Shown: one piece after another, positions 25,041-34,053 of the stretch
Position numbering within the stretch: the first letter of the stretch is position 1
How the letters are laid out: each line of letters starts with the position of its first letter
Source of the DNA: an uncultured Pelagibacteraceae bacterium
Lineage (GTDB): Bacteria > Pseudomonadota > Alphaproteobacteria > Pelagibacterales > Pelagibacteraceae
Reading direction: 5' to 3'
DNA: 64,000 nt
Assembly: GCA_902594255.1 (NCBI GenBank)
Contig: CACJLN010000002.1
Span: forward strand, 62,001 to 126,000
The notes under the pieces: generated by a model
The model's database searches: none
Seen by the model: only the letters and a program-made list of their open reading frames with translations
What the model was told of the DNA's origin: nothing
Position numbers and translations under genes: made by a program

Positions 25041-26261
25041 ATGCAATCTGAAAAATTTATAAGAAATAACACAGCGTTAATTACTTTAATTGCAGCTAGC
25101 TTAGTTGTTCTAATTTCTTTAGGTGTGAGACAAACATTTGGAATGTTCTTTATGGACTTTAGAGATGATTTAGGAATCTCTTTAACCCAATCTGGTTTAT
25201 CAATTGGTCTTCAAATGTTAATGTGGGGATTGACTGGGCCTATTTTTGGGGTAATAGCAGATAAGTATGGTGGACATAAAGCAATTTCGTTGGCATTTAT
25301 CTTTTTTATAGCTGGAGTTTATTTTTTGTATGCAGGACCAAATACTGGAATTTTTTTTCAAATTGATCTTGGCATTTTAGTTGGTATTGGTCTTGGAGGC
25401 ACTGCTATAAGTATTCCAATGTCTGTTGTAGGTAAACACTTTCCTTTGTCTAATAGAACTATCGCCATGAGTATTGTTACTGCAGTTGGTTCATTTGGTT
25501 ATTTTCTATCTCCTATATTAACAGAGTACTCTCTCACAGAAAACGGCTGGCAAAATACTTTATTTGCATTTATGATTGCTTTAACTATCGGATTTGCTGT
25601 TTCCTTTCTTGTTAGATCTCCATCATTAAATGACACAATTGAACAACCAAATACTCAAAGTACTTTAGAGGCAATTAAAGAAGCTTTTGGTACTAAAAGT
25701 TATTTACTTTTAGTTTCAGGTTTTTTTGTATGCGGTTTTCATATAACTTTAGTTGGAACTCATGTTCCAACATACGTAATTGATAGAGGTTTAGAAAGTT
25801 GGACTGCAGCAGCAATTTTATCATTGATAGGTTTGTTTAATATTTTTGGTTCTTTGACTAGTGGTTATTTATCAACAATAATGAGTAAAAAATTAATACT
25901 AAGTGCAATTTATGGTTTGAGAGGAGTAACAATTATATTTTTTATATTTTTACCGGCGAGCAATATTAACTCTTTTATCTTTGGTGCAAGTTTTGGTTTT
26001 TTATGGCTCTCTACTGTGCCAGCCACAAGTGGCATAGTTGCCCATATGTTTGGCACAAAGTATTTAGGTCTATTATACGGTATTGTCTTTTTAAGCCATC
26101 AAATCGGTTCTTTCTTCGGGGCTTTTCTAGGGGGCTTGTTTCATGATCTTTATGGCTCGTATGATTATGCGTGGTATTTAGCAATTGCCTTATCTGTTTT
26201 TGCGGCAATAATTCATTTACCAATTAAAGAACAACCAGTTTTAAGACTAAAAACAGAGTAA
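25041..26261 (+). CDS. MFS transporter
   Basis: This 406-aa protein has 12 predicted membrane segments and the MFS signature between segments 2 and 3 (GVIADKYGGHKAI near residue 72). The first helix carries GVRQTFGMFFMDF, a pattern seen in the monocarboxylate/oxalate-type branch (OFA-like). It lies 6 nt after metC and 1 nt before pabB, so it is probably part of one transcript. The substrate is unknown. Confidence 0.88.
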   Translation: MQSEKFIRNNTALITLIAASLVVLISLGVRQTFGMFFMDFRDDLGISLTQSGLSIGLQMLMWGLTGPIFGVIADKYGGHKAISLAFIFFIAGVYFLYAGPNTGIFFQIDLGILVGIGLGGTAISIPMSVVGKHFPLSNRTIAMSIVTAVGSFGYFLSPILTEYSLTENGWQNTLFAFMIALTIGFAVSFLVRSPSLNDTIEQPNTQSTLEAIKEAFGTKSYLLLVSGFFVCGFHITLVGTHVPTYVIDRGLESWTAAAILSLIGLFNIFGSLTSGYLSTIMSKKLILSAIYGLRGVTIIFFIFLPASNINSFIFGASFGFLWLSTVPATSGIVAHMFGTKYLGLLYGIVFLSHQIGSFFGAFLGGLFHDLYGSYDYAWYLAIALSVFAAIIHLPIKEQPVLRLKTE

Positions 26262-26262
26262 A

Positions 26263-27414
26263 TTGAATATAACAAAACAATTATCAGATATACATCAGTC
26301 GGGAGCACCTTATATTATTTATAAATCCCAAAAAGGATTTGATCTTTATACTGATTTTTCAAAAAAAATTATTTTGAATAATAAAAATATTAAGAATTTT
26401 TTAAGTAAAATAAATAGAAAAAAATTAAAAAATACCGATCTATTCATTGGTTTTTTTGGATACGAGTTGTTGAATAATTTGATTAATATCAAGGTCCCAA
26501 AACAAAAAAATTTAAATTTTCCAAAAGGAATTTTTTATAAACCAGAAAAAAAGATTAAATTAAGTAATAATTTTAAATATCCAAAACAAAAATTTGCTGC
26601 TGGAAATTTTCATATAAATATGAATAAAAAAAATTATACGAAAATATTCAGTAAATTTAAAAAAAAAATTAAAAAAGGTGAAACCTATCAAATTAAGATT
26701 TGCACCAAATATAAGACCAAATCAAAAATCAATCCCTTAGATTTTTTTTCAAGATTATCTAATAGCAATTTAGCACCAGAGGCCTTCATGATTAAAGATA
26801 ACAATTACTCAATAATTAGTTGTTCGCCCGAGAACTTAATAACAAAAAAAGGTGCTGATATATCAACAAAACCAATAGCTGGGACTGTAAAAAAAACGAA
26901 AAATTTGAATAAGTTAAAAGCGTTAAATTATTTTAGAAAAAATTTAAAAGAGACCAAGGAACACAATATGATAGTTGATATGGAAAGAAATGATTTATCG
27001 AGAATCTGTAAAGTAGGCTCTGTAAAATTATCTAAACAAAAAATTGTCGAAGAATACAAAGATCTCTTTCATTATGTTAGTTTGATTAAAGGAAAATTAA
27101 GAAAAAATATCAACAACTTTGATATAATTAAAGCAATGATGCCAGGTGGTTCAGTTATTGGGTGTCCAAAGATAAATACGCTCAATCTTTTGAATAATCA
27201 GGAAAAAGAAAATAGGAATATTTATACGGGTAGTTTTGGCTACATAAAATTTAATGGTGATATGAGATTTAATATAATTATACGTTCAATTCTAAATTAT
27301 AAAAATATATCTGAAATTTCAGTTGCCTCAGGTGTTGTCGTCGATAGTAATGCCAATCATGAATTTAATGAGAATTTTCTTAAAGCTAAAGCGTTAATAG
27401 ATTTATTTAAATGA
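26263..27414 (+). CDS. pabB: Aminodeoxychorismate synthase component I
   Basis: This 383-aa chorismate-using enzyme makes 4-amino-4-deoxychorismate for folate. Family motifs are GETYQIKICT near residue 134, ISCSPENLITKK near 185, TKPIAGTVKKTKN near 204, VDMERNDLSRIC near 240, and MPGGSVIGCPKINTL near 292. PabB is preferred over TrpE because pabA and a class IV lyase follow directly. The frame opens with TTG 26263, one base after the MFS stop; no ATG is near. It is shorter than E. coli PabB and notably Lys/Asn-rich. Confidence 0.9.
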   Translation: MNITKQLSDIHQSGAPYIIYKSQKGFDLYTDFSKKIILNNKNIKNFLSKINRKKLKNTDLFIGFFGYELLNNLINIKVPKQKNLNFPKGIFYKPEKKIKLSNNFKYPKQKFAAGNFHINMNKKNYTKIFSKFKKKIKKGETYQIKICTKYKTKSKINPLDFFSRLSNSNLAPEAFMIKDNNYSIISCSPENLITKKGADISTKPIAGTVKKTKNLNKLKALNYFRKNLKETKEHNMIVDMERNDLSRICKVGSVKLSKQKIVEEYKDLFHYVSLIKGKLRKNINNFDIIKAMMPGGSVIGCPKINTLNLLNNQEKENRNIYTGSFGYIKFNGDMRFNIIIRSILNYKNISEISVASGVVVDSNANHEFNENFLKAKALIDLFK

Positions 27415-27968
27415 TTTATGTAATTGATCATAACGACTCGTTTACTCATAATGTTGTTCATCAATTCGCTTTATTTGATAAAGTTGACTGCGATAACTAT
27501 GATAAAATTAGCGAAAATAAGATTAAGAAAGCATCTACAATAATTTTCTCACCCGGACCAGGTAATCCAAAAAATTATCCAATAACTTCACAAATTTATA
27601 AAAAATATAAAGGTAAAAAGAAAATCATAGGGATTTGTTTAGGATTTCAACATATTTTATTTTGCGAGGGTGCAAAAATTGTTGAACAAAAAAAAATTTA
27701 TCATGGATTTCAATCAAATATAAAAGTAATCACTGATAAATCTTTATTCAACAAAGGAAAAATATTTAAAGTTGGTAGGTATCATTCTTTAAAATTAAAA
27801 GAACCTTTCAAATCTAACAATTTTGAGATAACTATGAGATGTTTAAATTCAAAAGTTGCAATGGCATTTGAAAATAAAAAGGAAAAAATATATGGATTTC
27901 AATTTCACCCAGAATCTTTTTTAACTATCAATGGTAACCTACTTATTAAAAAAATCTTATCAGCTTGA
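27411..27968 (+). CDS. pabA: Aminodeoxychorismate synthase component II (glutamine amidotransferase)
   Basis: This 185-aa class I glutamine amidotransferase supplies ammonia to PabB. Visible are DHNDSFTHNVVHQF at the N terminus, the oxyanion loop FSPGPGNP near 47, the nucleophile elbow GICLGFQHIL (Cys about residue 77), and the His/Glu pair in GFQFHPESFL near 165. It overlaps pabB by 4 nt (ATGA) and the next gene by 38 nt. A shared role in tryptophan synthesis cannot be excluded. Confidence 0.92.
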   Translation: MIYVIDHNDSFTHNVVHQFALFDKVDCDNYDKISENKIKKASTIIFSPGPGNPKNYPITSQIYKKYKGKKKIIGICLGFQHILFCEGAKIVEQKKIYHGFQSNIKVITDKSLFNKGKIFKVGRYHSLKLKEPFKSNNFEITMRCLNSKVAMAFENKKEKIYGFQFHPESFLTINGNLLIKKILSA

Positions 27969-28704
27969 AGACTTAAAACAGGTAGAATTTCAAGATCTTT
28001 GGGGGGATCATGGAATTTTCACCACTATGTGGATTTTTGGGAAACCAGCAAAAATTTTATTTTTTGATAATCATTTAAAAAATTTAATTTTATCATTGAA
28101 AAAATATCAAATAAAAAAGAAATCATTAAAGTCAGATATTTTAAAAATAATTAATAGAAATTTATCTAAAAAAAGAAAATACAATCATCTTTTGAGAATT
28201 GCTATAAATAAGAAAGTTATTTCAATCTCTTTAAGGAAACGAATTAAGCCAAAATTAAATTTTAATTTGAAGTTAGTGAAATTTAAAAGAGAAAAACCAG
28301 AATTTAAAAACCTTAAATATAAAAAAATACTTTCTTATTTATCTAAAATGGATAACTCCCAATCAGATATTGCATTAGTATCTAATAAGAAATTATTAGA
28401 AACTGGAACCTCAAATTTACTATTTGTTAAAGACCAAAGATTTTTTATTCCCAAAAAGGATTATTATGAGGGAAATACTTATAAATTTTTTAAAACAAAA
28501 ATAAGAAAGATAATTAAAAAAGATATTTTGCTTAAAGAAATAAAAAATTATGATGAAATATTATTAATAGGTTCTGGCAAAGGTGTTACTTCAGTTAAAA
28601 CTATAAATGAGCTTAGATGGAAAAGAAAAAACCTAAAAAAATTTAAATTTCTATCAAAGCAATATGAATCAGTTATAAACAAATGTAATTATTATAGATT
28701 TTAA
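27931..28704 (+). CDS. pabC: Class IV aminotransferase, probable aminodeoxychorismate lyase
   Basis: This 257-aa fold-type IV PLP protein would release 4-aminobenzoate, the third step after PabAB. The pattern LWGDHGIFTTMWIFG corresponds to the YGDGvFET region. The probable PLP Lys is in NLKYKKILSYL near residue 128. LLETGTSNLLFVKDQRFFIP matches the conserved ExxxSN motif. The only in-frame start lies 38 nt inside pabA, an unusually long overlap. Context carries much of the assignment; a branched-chain or D-amino acid aminotransferase is the alternative. Confidence 0.8.
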   Translation: MVTYLLKKSYQLEDLKQVEFQDLWGDHGIFTTMWIFGKPAKILFFDNHLKNLILSLKKYQIKKKSLKSDILKIINRNLSKKRKYNHLLRIAINKKVISISLRKRIKPKLNFNLKLVKFKREKPEFKNLKYKKILSYLSKMDNSQSDIALVSNKKLLETGTSNLLFVKDQRFFIPKKDYYEGNTYKFFKTKIRKIIKKDILLKEIKNYDEILLIGSGKGVTSVKTINELRWKRKNLKKFKFLSKQYESVINKCNYYRF

Positions 28705-28707
28705 TAG

Positions 28708-29106
28708 ATGAAAGATCCAAACAATCCCTGTTTATTTTGTGATGTAAAAAAAACTGGAATTGTTTATGAAAATGAGTTGGTATACGCAAGTTATGATTCA
28801 TATCCAGTTTCAGAACACCATTGCTTGATTATACCCAAAAGACATACTAAGGATTATTTTGACTTATCTAATGATGAACTGCTTGCATGTAATGATCTTA
28901 TAAAAATTGTTAAAAAAGAAATAATCAATAAAGATCCGTTAGTTAAAGGATTTAATCTAGGTACAAATATAGGAATTGTATCCGGTCAATCTATTTTACA
29001 TTGTCATTTTCATCTGATTCCCCGAAGAGAAGGAGATGTTGACAATCCCCAGGGTGGAGTGCGATCAGTCATTCCAAACAAACAACATTATAAAAGAAAT
29101 AATTAG
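28708..29106 (+). CDS. HIT-family nucleotide-binding hydrolase
   Basis: This 132-aa protein has the histidine-triad motif GQSILHCHFHLIPRREGD near residue 95 and the usual upstream HHCLIIPKRHTKDYFDL. HIT proteins hydrolyse dinucleoside polyphosphates or adenylated compounds. The N terminus has CLFCDVKK, a zinc-type CxxC often seen in bacterial HIT proteins. It follows pabC by 3 nt and ends the run before the apr promoter. Confidence 0.9.
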   Translation: MKDPNNPCLFCDVKKTGIVYENELVYASYDSYPVSEHHCLIIPKRHTKDYFDLSNDELLACNDLIKIVKKEIINKDPLVKGFNLGTNIGIVSGQSILHCHFHLIPRREGDVDNPQGGVRSVIPNKQHYKRNN

Positions 29107-29124
29107 CCTGTTATAAAAGACAAA

Positions 29125-29160
29125 TTGACCGCAGTTTGAGGTTGAACTATAATTTCAACT
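29125..29160 (+). promoter_or_regulatory. Sigma-70 promoter of the apr operon with an operator-like inverted repeat
   Basis: TTGACC, a 17-nt spacer and TATAAT form a near-consensus promoter ending 53 nt before the aprM ATG. The -10 hexamer lies in the centre of GTTGAA-CTATAAT-TTCAAC (29141-29159), so a protein bound there would block RNA polymerase. Confidence 0.75.
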
Positions 29161-29206
29161 ATATATAAAACTTTAAAACTAATTCAAAATTTAACAAAAG
29201 GCGGAA

Positions 29207-30001
29207 ATGTTAAGTAACAATCCATTTTCAATTTTATCAGAAACTATTTCACCATTTGCAATGCAATCTTTTATTATTGCAATGGTTTTGTTGATTGCAG
29301 TTGGAACTATTATTCAAATGATACATCATAAAAATTTGACTTATTTTTTTAATAACGCAAAAAAAGCAAAACTATCAGCGACAAAAGAACTAGGTGTTGG
29401 AGAAAAAGTTTCCGTGATTGCCAAAACAACAGTTGTTGATATTGGTACTACCTCTGAACTAGGTTTTGGTAAAAGAAGATTAGCCCATGTTCTAGGAATG
29501 TATGGAACAATTTTATTTTGGGTGTCATCAGCTGTTTTAGTTTTTTGTTACACAGGTGCTGATAAACCAACTTCTCAAACTTGGTCAATGATTTGGCATG
29601 CAGGAGCAATATTAACTTGCTTAGGTGGGTATTGGTTTTGGTTTTTTTTAAGAGTAGACGTATCAGCGGAAGCTCATCCTTGGTATAGAATTATTAAAGC
29701 TGATTTATTTGTTTTAGCATTACTGGCTTGCTCAACTTTTGGGTTAGCTTGGTCATTCGCTCAATTTAATGGGCAAATAGGTCTGTCTTATTTATTCTTA
29801 ACTTTATTTGTGGCATCAAACTTAATTTTATTTGGTGGTGTTTATTGGTCAAAATTTGCACATATGTTTTATAAACCTGGAGCAGCAATACAAAAAAACT
29901 TAGCAGAAGCAGATGGTTCTAGAGATAATCTACCTCCACCAGCTGATGCCCCTGAACAATTTGGCCTGGGTATAAAAAGAGAAGAGCCAAAACATTATTA
30001 A
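29207..30001 (+). CDS. aprM: APS reductase membrane anchor/electron-transfer subunit
   Basis: This 264-aa protein with about five membrane segments lies directly before aprB-aprA. This is the arrangement reported for the AprM membrane protein of some sulfur oxidisers and Pelagibacter, where it is thought to link AprBA to the quinone pool. His residues that could bind haem occur within or next to segments (AHVLGMYG, IWHAGAIL). The C terminus is a Pro-rich cytoplasmic tail (PPPADAPEQFG). It is similar to NarI/QmoC-like cytochrome proteins only in general topology. GGCGGA precedes the start. Confidence 0.8.
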   Translation: MLSNNPFSILSETISPFAMQSFIIAMVLLIAVGTIIQMIHHKNLTYFFNNAKKAKLSATKELGVGEKVSVIAKTTVVDIGTTSELGFGKRRLAHVLGMYGTILFWVSSAVLVFCYTGADKPTSQTWSMIWHAGAILTCLGGYWFWFFLRVDVSAEAHPWYRIIKADLFVLALLACSTFGLAWSFAQFNGQIGLSYLFLTLFVASNLILFGGVYWSKFAHMFYKPGAAIQKNLAEADGSRDNLPPPADAPEQFGLGIKREEPKHY

Positions 30002-30034
30002 TATGATATTAGAAAAAGGAGTAAAATAAAAATT

Positions 30035-30505
30035 ATGTCAACTTTTGTATACATGACAAGATGTGATGGCTGTGGACACTGTGTAGACATATGTCCGTCA
30101 GACATAATGCACATTGATGAAAATATTAGAAGAGCAAAAAATATTGAACCAAATTTTTGTTGGGAATGTTATTCTTGTGTCAAAGCATGTCCAAATCATG
30201 CGATCGATGTAAGAGGGTATGCTGACTTTGCCCCGATGGGTCACAGTGTTAGAGTTAGAAGAGAAGAAGAAAAAGGAACCATCTCTTGGAAAATTAAATT
30301 TAGAAATGGAACAGAGAAAAATTTTGTTTCACCAATAACAACAAAGCCATGGGGAAAATTTATACCTAAGCTTGCTGAAGGTGATACGCCTAATCAAGGA
30401 GAAATAAACTCGCAGAGACTATATAGTGAGCCAGAGGGTTTAAATACCAATAAAGAATTACCATCAGTTCCAAAAGAATCTTTCAAAAAAGGTGTCTACT
30501 ATTAA
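30035..30505 (+). CDS. aprB: Adenylylsulfate reductase beta (iron-sulfur) subunit
   Basis: This 156-aa ferredoxin-like subunit has two 4Fe-4S motifs, CDGCGHCVDICP (residues 9-20) and CWECYSCVKACP (about 42-53), then the beta-sheet and C-terminal tail typical of AprB. With AprA it would oxidise sulfite plus AMP to adenylylsulfate in this aerobic setting. Its stop overlaps the aprA region by one base (TAATGG), indicating coupling. Confidence 0.95.
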   Translation: MSTFVYMTRCDGCGHCVDICPSDIMHIDENIRRAKNIEPNFCWECYSCVKACPNHAIDVRGYADFAPMGHSVRVRREEEKGTISWKIKFRNGTEKNFVSPITTKPWGKFIPKLAEGDTPNQGEINSQRLYSEPEGLNTNKELPSVPKESFKKGVYY

Positions 30506-32364
30506 TGGCTAAGCATAAAACACACTACGAAGAATGTGATGTATTAGTTGTTGGTGGCGGAATGGCTGGTACAGGAGCAACATTTGAAGCCAGGCATTGG
30601 GGAAGAGATTTAAAAATTGTTTGTGTTGAAAAAGCAAACATTGATCGAAGTGGTGCAGTCGCACAAGGTTTATATGCAATTAATTGTTACATGGGAATGC
30701 AATGGGATGAAAATCAACCTGAAGACCATGTGAGATATGCGAGAAATGATTTAATGGGAATGGTAAGGGAAGATTTAGGTTATGACATGGCTCGTCATGT
30801 AGACTCAACTGTTCACATGTTTGACGAGTGGGGTTTACCAATGATGAAAAATGAAAAAACTGGTAGATATCTTAGAGAAGGTAAATGGCAAATAATGATT
30901 CACGGTGAAAGTTATAAACCAATTGTTGCTGAGGCAGCAAAAAAATCTGCTGATAAAATTTATAACAGAATAATGGTTACACATTTGTTAATGGATGAGT
31001 CTCAAGAAAATAGAATTGGTGGTGCAGTTGGTTTTAATATGAGAACGGGTGATTTTCATGTGTTTAGAGCAAAAGCAGTTATCGTTGCTGCAGGTGGTGC
31101 ATCGCATATTTTCAAACCGAGGGCTGTAGGTGAAGGTATGGGAAGAACTTGGTATGCACCATGGAGTAATGGATCTGCATATGCCCTACCTATTGCTGCA
31201 GGTGCTAAGATGACTCAAATGGAAAATAGAATTGTGTTGTGTAGATTTAAAGATGGTTATGGACCCGTTGGAGCATATTTTTTACATTTAAAAACATATA
31301 CACAAAATGCTAATGGAGAAAACTATGAGAAAAAATGGTATGATCAAACTAAAGAATTAGTAGGGGAGTATATTGATCATCATCCAACTCCAACTTGTTT
31401 AAGAAACCATGCATTTATCCAAGAGGTAGCTGCAGGTGGTGGACCGATCCACATGGTTACCAAAGAAGCTTTTCAGGACCCACATTTAGAAACAGTTGGA
31501 TGGGAGAACTTTTTAGGAATGACAGTTGGTCAAGCTGTTGTTTGGGCATCACAAAATATTGATCCAAAATATACAAATCCAGAGCTGACAACATCTGAAC
31601 CTTACGTAATGGGTTCTCATGCTACATGTTCTGGAGCATGGGTGAGTGGACCTGAAGATCTTTCTCCTCCAGAATATTTTTGGGGTTATAATAGAATGTT
31701 AACTATTGATGGACTTTTTGGTGCGGGAGATACAGTTGGTGGTAGTGCTCATAAATTTTCATCAGGATCATTTACTGAGGGAAGATTAGCAGCCAAAGCA
31801 GCAGTCAAATACATAGAAGACAAAAAAGCTGAGGGAATCAAAGTATCTGATAATCAATGTGAAAACTTTAAGACCGCAGTATACAAACCCTTAGAAACTT
31901 TTACTGTTGCTCAAAATGAGATTACAGGTGGTACAGTATCTCCAAGTTACATATCGCCAATTCAAGGTCTACAAAGACTGCAAAAAATCATGGATGAATA
32001 TGTGGGTGGAATTACATCAAATTACATGACCAATGGAAATTTACTAAAAAAAGCATTAGAACTTTTAGATTGGCTTCAAGAGGACTTAGAAAAAGTAGGT
32101 GCAGAAGACTATCATCAATTAATGAGAGCTTGGGAATTGAAACATAGAGCTTTAACCTCTCAATGTGTAACAGAACATACCTTGTTTAGAGAAGAAACAC
32201 GTTGGCCTGGCTATTATTATAGGGGTGATCATATGAAATTAGATGATGAGAACTGGCATTGTTTGACTGTCTCAAGGAGAGATCCTAAAACTGGTAAATT
32301 TACTTTAGAAAAGGTCCCTGTTTATCATATTGTCGATGAAAAAGAGAAAAAGAAAGCCTCTTAA
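30505..32364 (+). CDS. aprA: Adenylylsulfate reductase alpha (FAD) subunit
   Basis: This 619-aa flavoprotein of the fumarate-reductase superfamily has the FAD dinucleotide fold VVGGGMAGTGATFEARHWG at residues 15-33, AVAQGLYAINCYMG near 52, VAAGGASHIFKPRAVGEGMGR near 195, and the C-terminal FAD contact GDTVGGSAHKFSSGSFTEGR near 410. The strong match to AprA, with AprB and AprM beside it, points to sulfite oxidation downstream of sulfonate breakdown rather than sulfate respiration. ATP sulfurylase is not in the window. Confidence 0.95.
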   Translation: MAKHKTHYEECDVLVVGGGMAGTGATFEARHWGRDLKIVCVEKANIDRSGAVAQGLYAINCYMGMQWDENQPEDHVRYARNDLMGMVREDLGYDMARHVDSTVHMFDEWGLPMMKNEKTGRYLREGKWQIMIHGESYKPIVAEAAKKSADKIYNRIMVTHLLMDESQENRIGGAVGFNMRTGDFHVFRAKAVIVAAGGASHIFKPRAVGEGMGRTWYAPWSNGSAYALPIAAGAKMTQMENRIVLCRFKDGYGPVGAYFLHLKTYTQNANGENYEKKWYDQTKELVGEYIDHHPTPTCLRNHAFIQEVAAGGGPIHMVTKEAFQDPHLETVGWENFLGMTVGQAVVWASQNIDPKYTNPELTTSEPYVMGSHATCSGAWVSGPEDLSPPEYFWGYNRMLTIDGLFGAGDTVGGSAHKFSSGSFTEGRLAAKAAVKYIEDKKAEGIKVSDNQCENFKTAVYKPLETFTVAQNEITGGTVSPSYISPIQGLQRLQKIMDEYVGGITSNYMTNGNLLKKALELLDWLQEDLEKVGAEDYHQLMRAWELKHRALTSQCVTEHTLFREETRWPGYYYRGDHMKLDDENWHCLTVSRRDPKTGKFTLEKVPVYHIVDEKEKKKAS

Positions 32365-32387
32365 TTAAACATTTTAATTAAAAATTC

Positions 32388-32738
32388 ATGGACTTATTAG
32401 CTAAATCTGATGAAGAAATTTTCGCAATAGGTAAACCATTTTGGGAGAACTTAGTAAGATCCTCAAATCTTAAGGATTATGGAAGTTTTACAAGAGATTT
32501 TTCAACACAGATGTTATTTGGTGCCAATGAGGTAGAATTGGGCAAGCAGTGGGCAAATAATGAGCTAATCACCAACTTAAATGAAACTTATGAGCCTTTC
32601 GGCACTTTAAGAAGGGGAGATCACATTACAGTTCTTATCAAACAAACTAATAAGAAAATTCCTGGTGAATTTTTAGGCAGACTTGTGCTTGGAGTAGAGG
32701 ATGGCGAGGTCAAAGTTTTTGGTGCAACTATCTACTAA
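32388..32738 (+). CDS. Hypothetical protein of the apr operon
   Basis: This 116-aa soluble acidic protein starts 23 nt after aprA and so is probably co-transcribed. I do not recognise a domain. The N-terminal half is helical (LLAKSDEEIFAIGKPFWENL) and the C-terminal half looks like a small beta domain (FGTLRRGDHITVLIKQ, LGRLVLGVEDGEVKVFGATIY). There is no signal peptide, membrane segment or Cys. A role in AprBA function or sulfite handling is suggested only by position. Confidence 0.7.
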   Translation: MDLLAKSDEEIFAIGKPFWENLVRSSNLKDYGSFTRDFSTQMLFGANEVELGKQWANNELITNLNETYEPFGTLRRGDHITVLIKQTNKKIPGEFLGRLVLGVEDGEVKVFGATIY

Positions 32739-32765
32739 AAAAAGAATTAATTTTTCAATAATAGT

Positions 32766-32793
32766 TTGACAATTTATCTACCGGGTGTATGAG
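32766..32793 (+). promoter_or_regulatory. Possible internal promoter before the TauE-type exporter
   Basis: TTGACA, a 16-nt spacer and a weak -10 (TATGAG) lie between the 116-aa gene and the small ORF that precedes the exporter. The -35 is exact; the -10 is poor. Confidence 0.4.
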
Positions 32794-32801
32794 AAATATA
32801 A

Positions 32802-32936
32802 ATGCACCTTCCAAATATAAAAATCCCCCAAATACTCTCTGAAAAAAAAACGACTTTAATTAAAACAGGAATTTTTTCAGCAATTGTTGCTTGTTGGGGT
32901 GTAATCTTATTTGGAACTTTTATAACTTTTAGTTAA
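32802..32936 (+). CDS. 44-aa single-segment membrane protein
   Basis: This hand-translated ORF lies between the 116-aa gene and the TauE-type exporter, 22 nt before the latter. A polar Lys-containing N terminus is followed by one hydrophobic helix (GIFSAIVACWGVILFGTFITF). No family is recognised. Position in the sulfite block makes a small accessory subunit conceivable, without further evidence. Confidence 0.5.
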   Translation: MHLPNIKIPQILSEKKTTLIKTGIFSAIVACWGVILFGTFITFS

Positions 32937-32958
32937 GTTATATTTAAAGTTTTTTAAG

Positions 32959-34053
32959 ATGGATGTTTTTTTACCTATAGCTCAAGTATTTATTAACCCT
33001 GTCGAAATACTTTTAATAAGCGCTATAGTTGGAGTTCTCTCTGGTTTATTTGGTGTAGGGGGTGGTTTCTTAATGACACCTTTTTTAATCTTCATGGGTG
33101 TTCCCCCAGCTTATGCAGTTGCCAACGAGGCCAACAATATTTTGGCAACCTCTGTATCTGGATCAACCACTCACTGGTTAAAAAATACTTTAGATTACAA
33201 AATGGGATTTATGATTGTAATTGGTGGAACTATAGGAACCATAGTGGGTATTTTTACTTTCACATATTTTAAAGATATCGGTAAAATAGATACAGTAATT
33301 TCTTTAGCCTACATGTATATTCTTGCAATAATTGGCACTCTGATGTTAGTGGAAAGTTTGGGTGAAATTGATAAAGCCAAAAAGAACATTGTAGAGAAAA
33401 AAAAATTACATGTTCATTATTGGATACATGGACTTCCTTTTAGAATGAGGTTTCCAAAATCAAAACTATATGAAAGTATATTCACACCTATCATAATTGG
33501 ATTAGTTGTTGGGTTTATAGCAGCTATAATGGGGATAGGTGGTGCATTTATCTTAGTGCCTGCAATGATTTATATTATTAAGATGCCAACAAAATTAGTT
33601 CCTGGAACTTCCTTATTCGTAACAATTTTTGTGAGTGTCATAGTTACATTTCTTCATTCAATTAATTATGGTTCAATAGATCTAATGTTAGTGCTAATGT
33701 TAGTTATAGGCTCAATAATTGGAGTACAAGTAGGTCAAAAACTTGGTGAGCAAATTGATAGTTCTGGACTAAAAGCATTATTAGCAATTTTACTATTAAT
33801 TGTAGGAATAGTAATTGCTTATGATACTTTCTTTGCAGAAGAAACACTGAATGGCACAACACCTATAAGCGCGAAAGACTTAAATTTTTTCTCAAAGTTT
33901 ATTAAAGAGTTTTCAGAGGATATGCCATTCTTCTATGGATTATTTTCGATTTTATTTGCTGTTATTTTAGGAATTGCAGCTGCTTTTATTAGAAGATCAA
34001 TTTCAAAGTTTAGAGAAAAATATTTTAAAAAACCAGTCAAACAATCTAAATAA
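32959..34053 (+). CDS. TauE/SafE-family exporter, probable sulfite or sulfur-anion exporter
   Basis: This 364-aa polytopic protein has two homologous halves marked by GVLSGLFGVGGGFLMTPFLIF near residue 25 and VGFIAAIMGIGGAFILVPAMI near 185, the TauE/SafE signature. A cytoplasmic loop with a His-rich VHYWIHGLPF lies between the halves, and an extra C-terminal segment extends it beyond the 278-aa paralogue at 3.1 kb. Placement after aprMBA and opposite xsc/suyAB supports export of sulfite or a related anion, as known for TauE in taurine-degrading bacteria. Its end overlaps the convergent YeiH gene by 8 nt. Confidence 0.87.
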   Translation: MDVFLPIAQVFINPVEILLISAIVGVLSGLFGVGGGFLMTPFLIFMGVPPAYAVANEANNILATSVSGSTTHWLKNTLDYKMGFMIVIGGTIGTIVGIFTFTYFKDIGKIDTVISLAYMYILAIIGTLMLVESLGEIDKAKKNIVEKKKLHVHYWIHGLPFRMRFPKSKLYESIFTPIIIGLVVGFIAAIMGIGGAFILVPAMIYIIKMPTKLVPGTSLFVTIFVSVIVTFLHSINYGSIDLMLVLMLVIGSIIGVQVGQKLGEQIDSSGLKALLAILLLIVGIVIAYDTFFAEETLNGTTPISAKDLNFFSKFIKEFSEDMPFFYGLFSILFAVILGIAAAFIRRSISKFREKYFKKPVKQSK

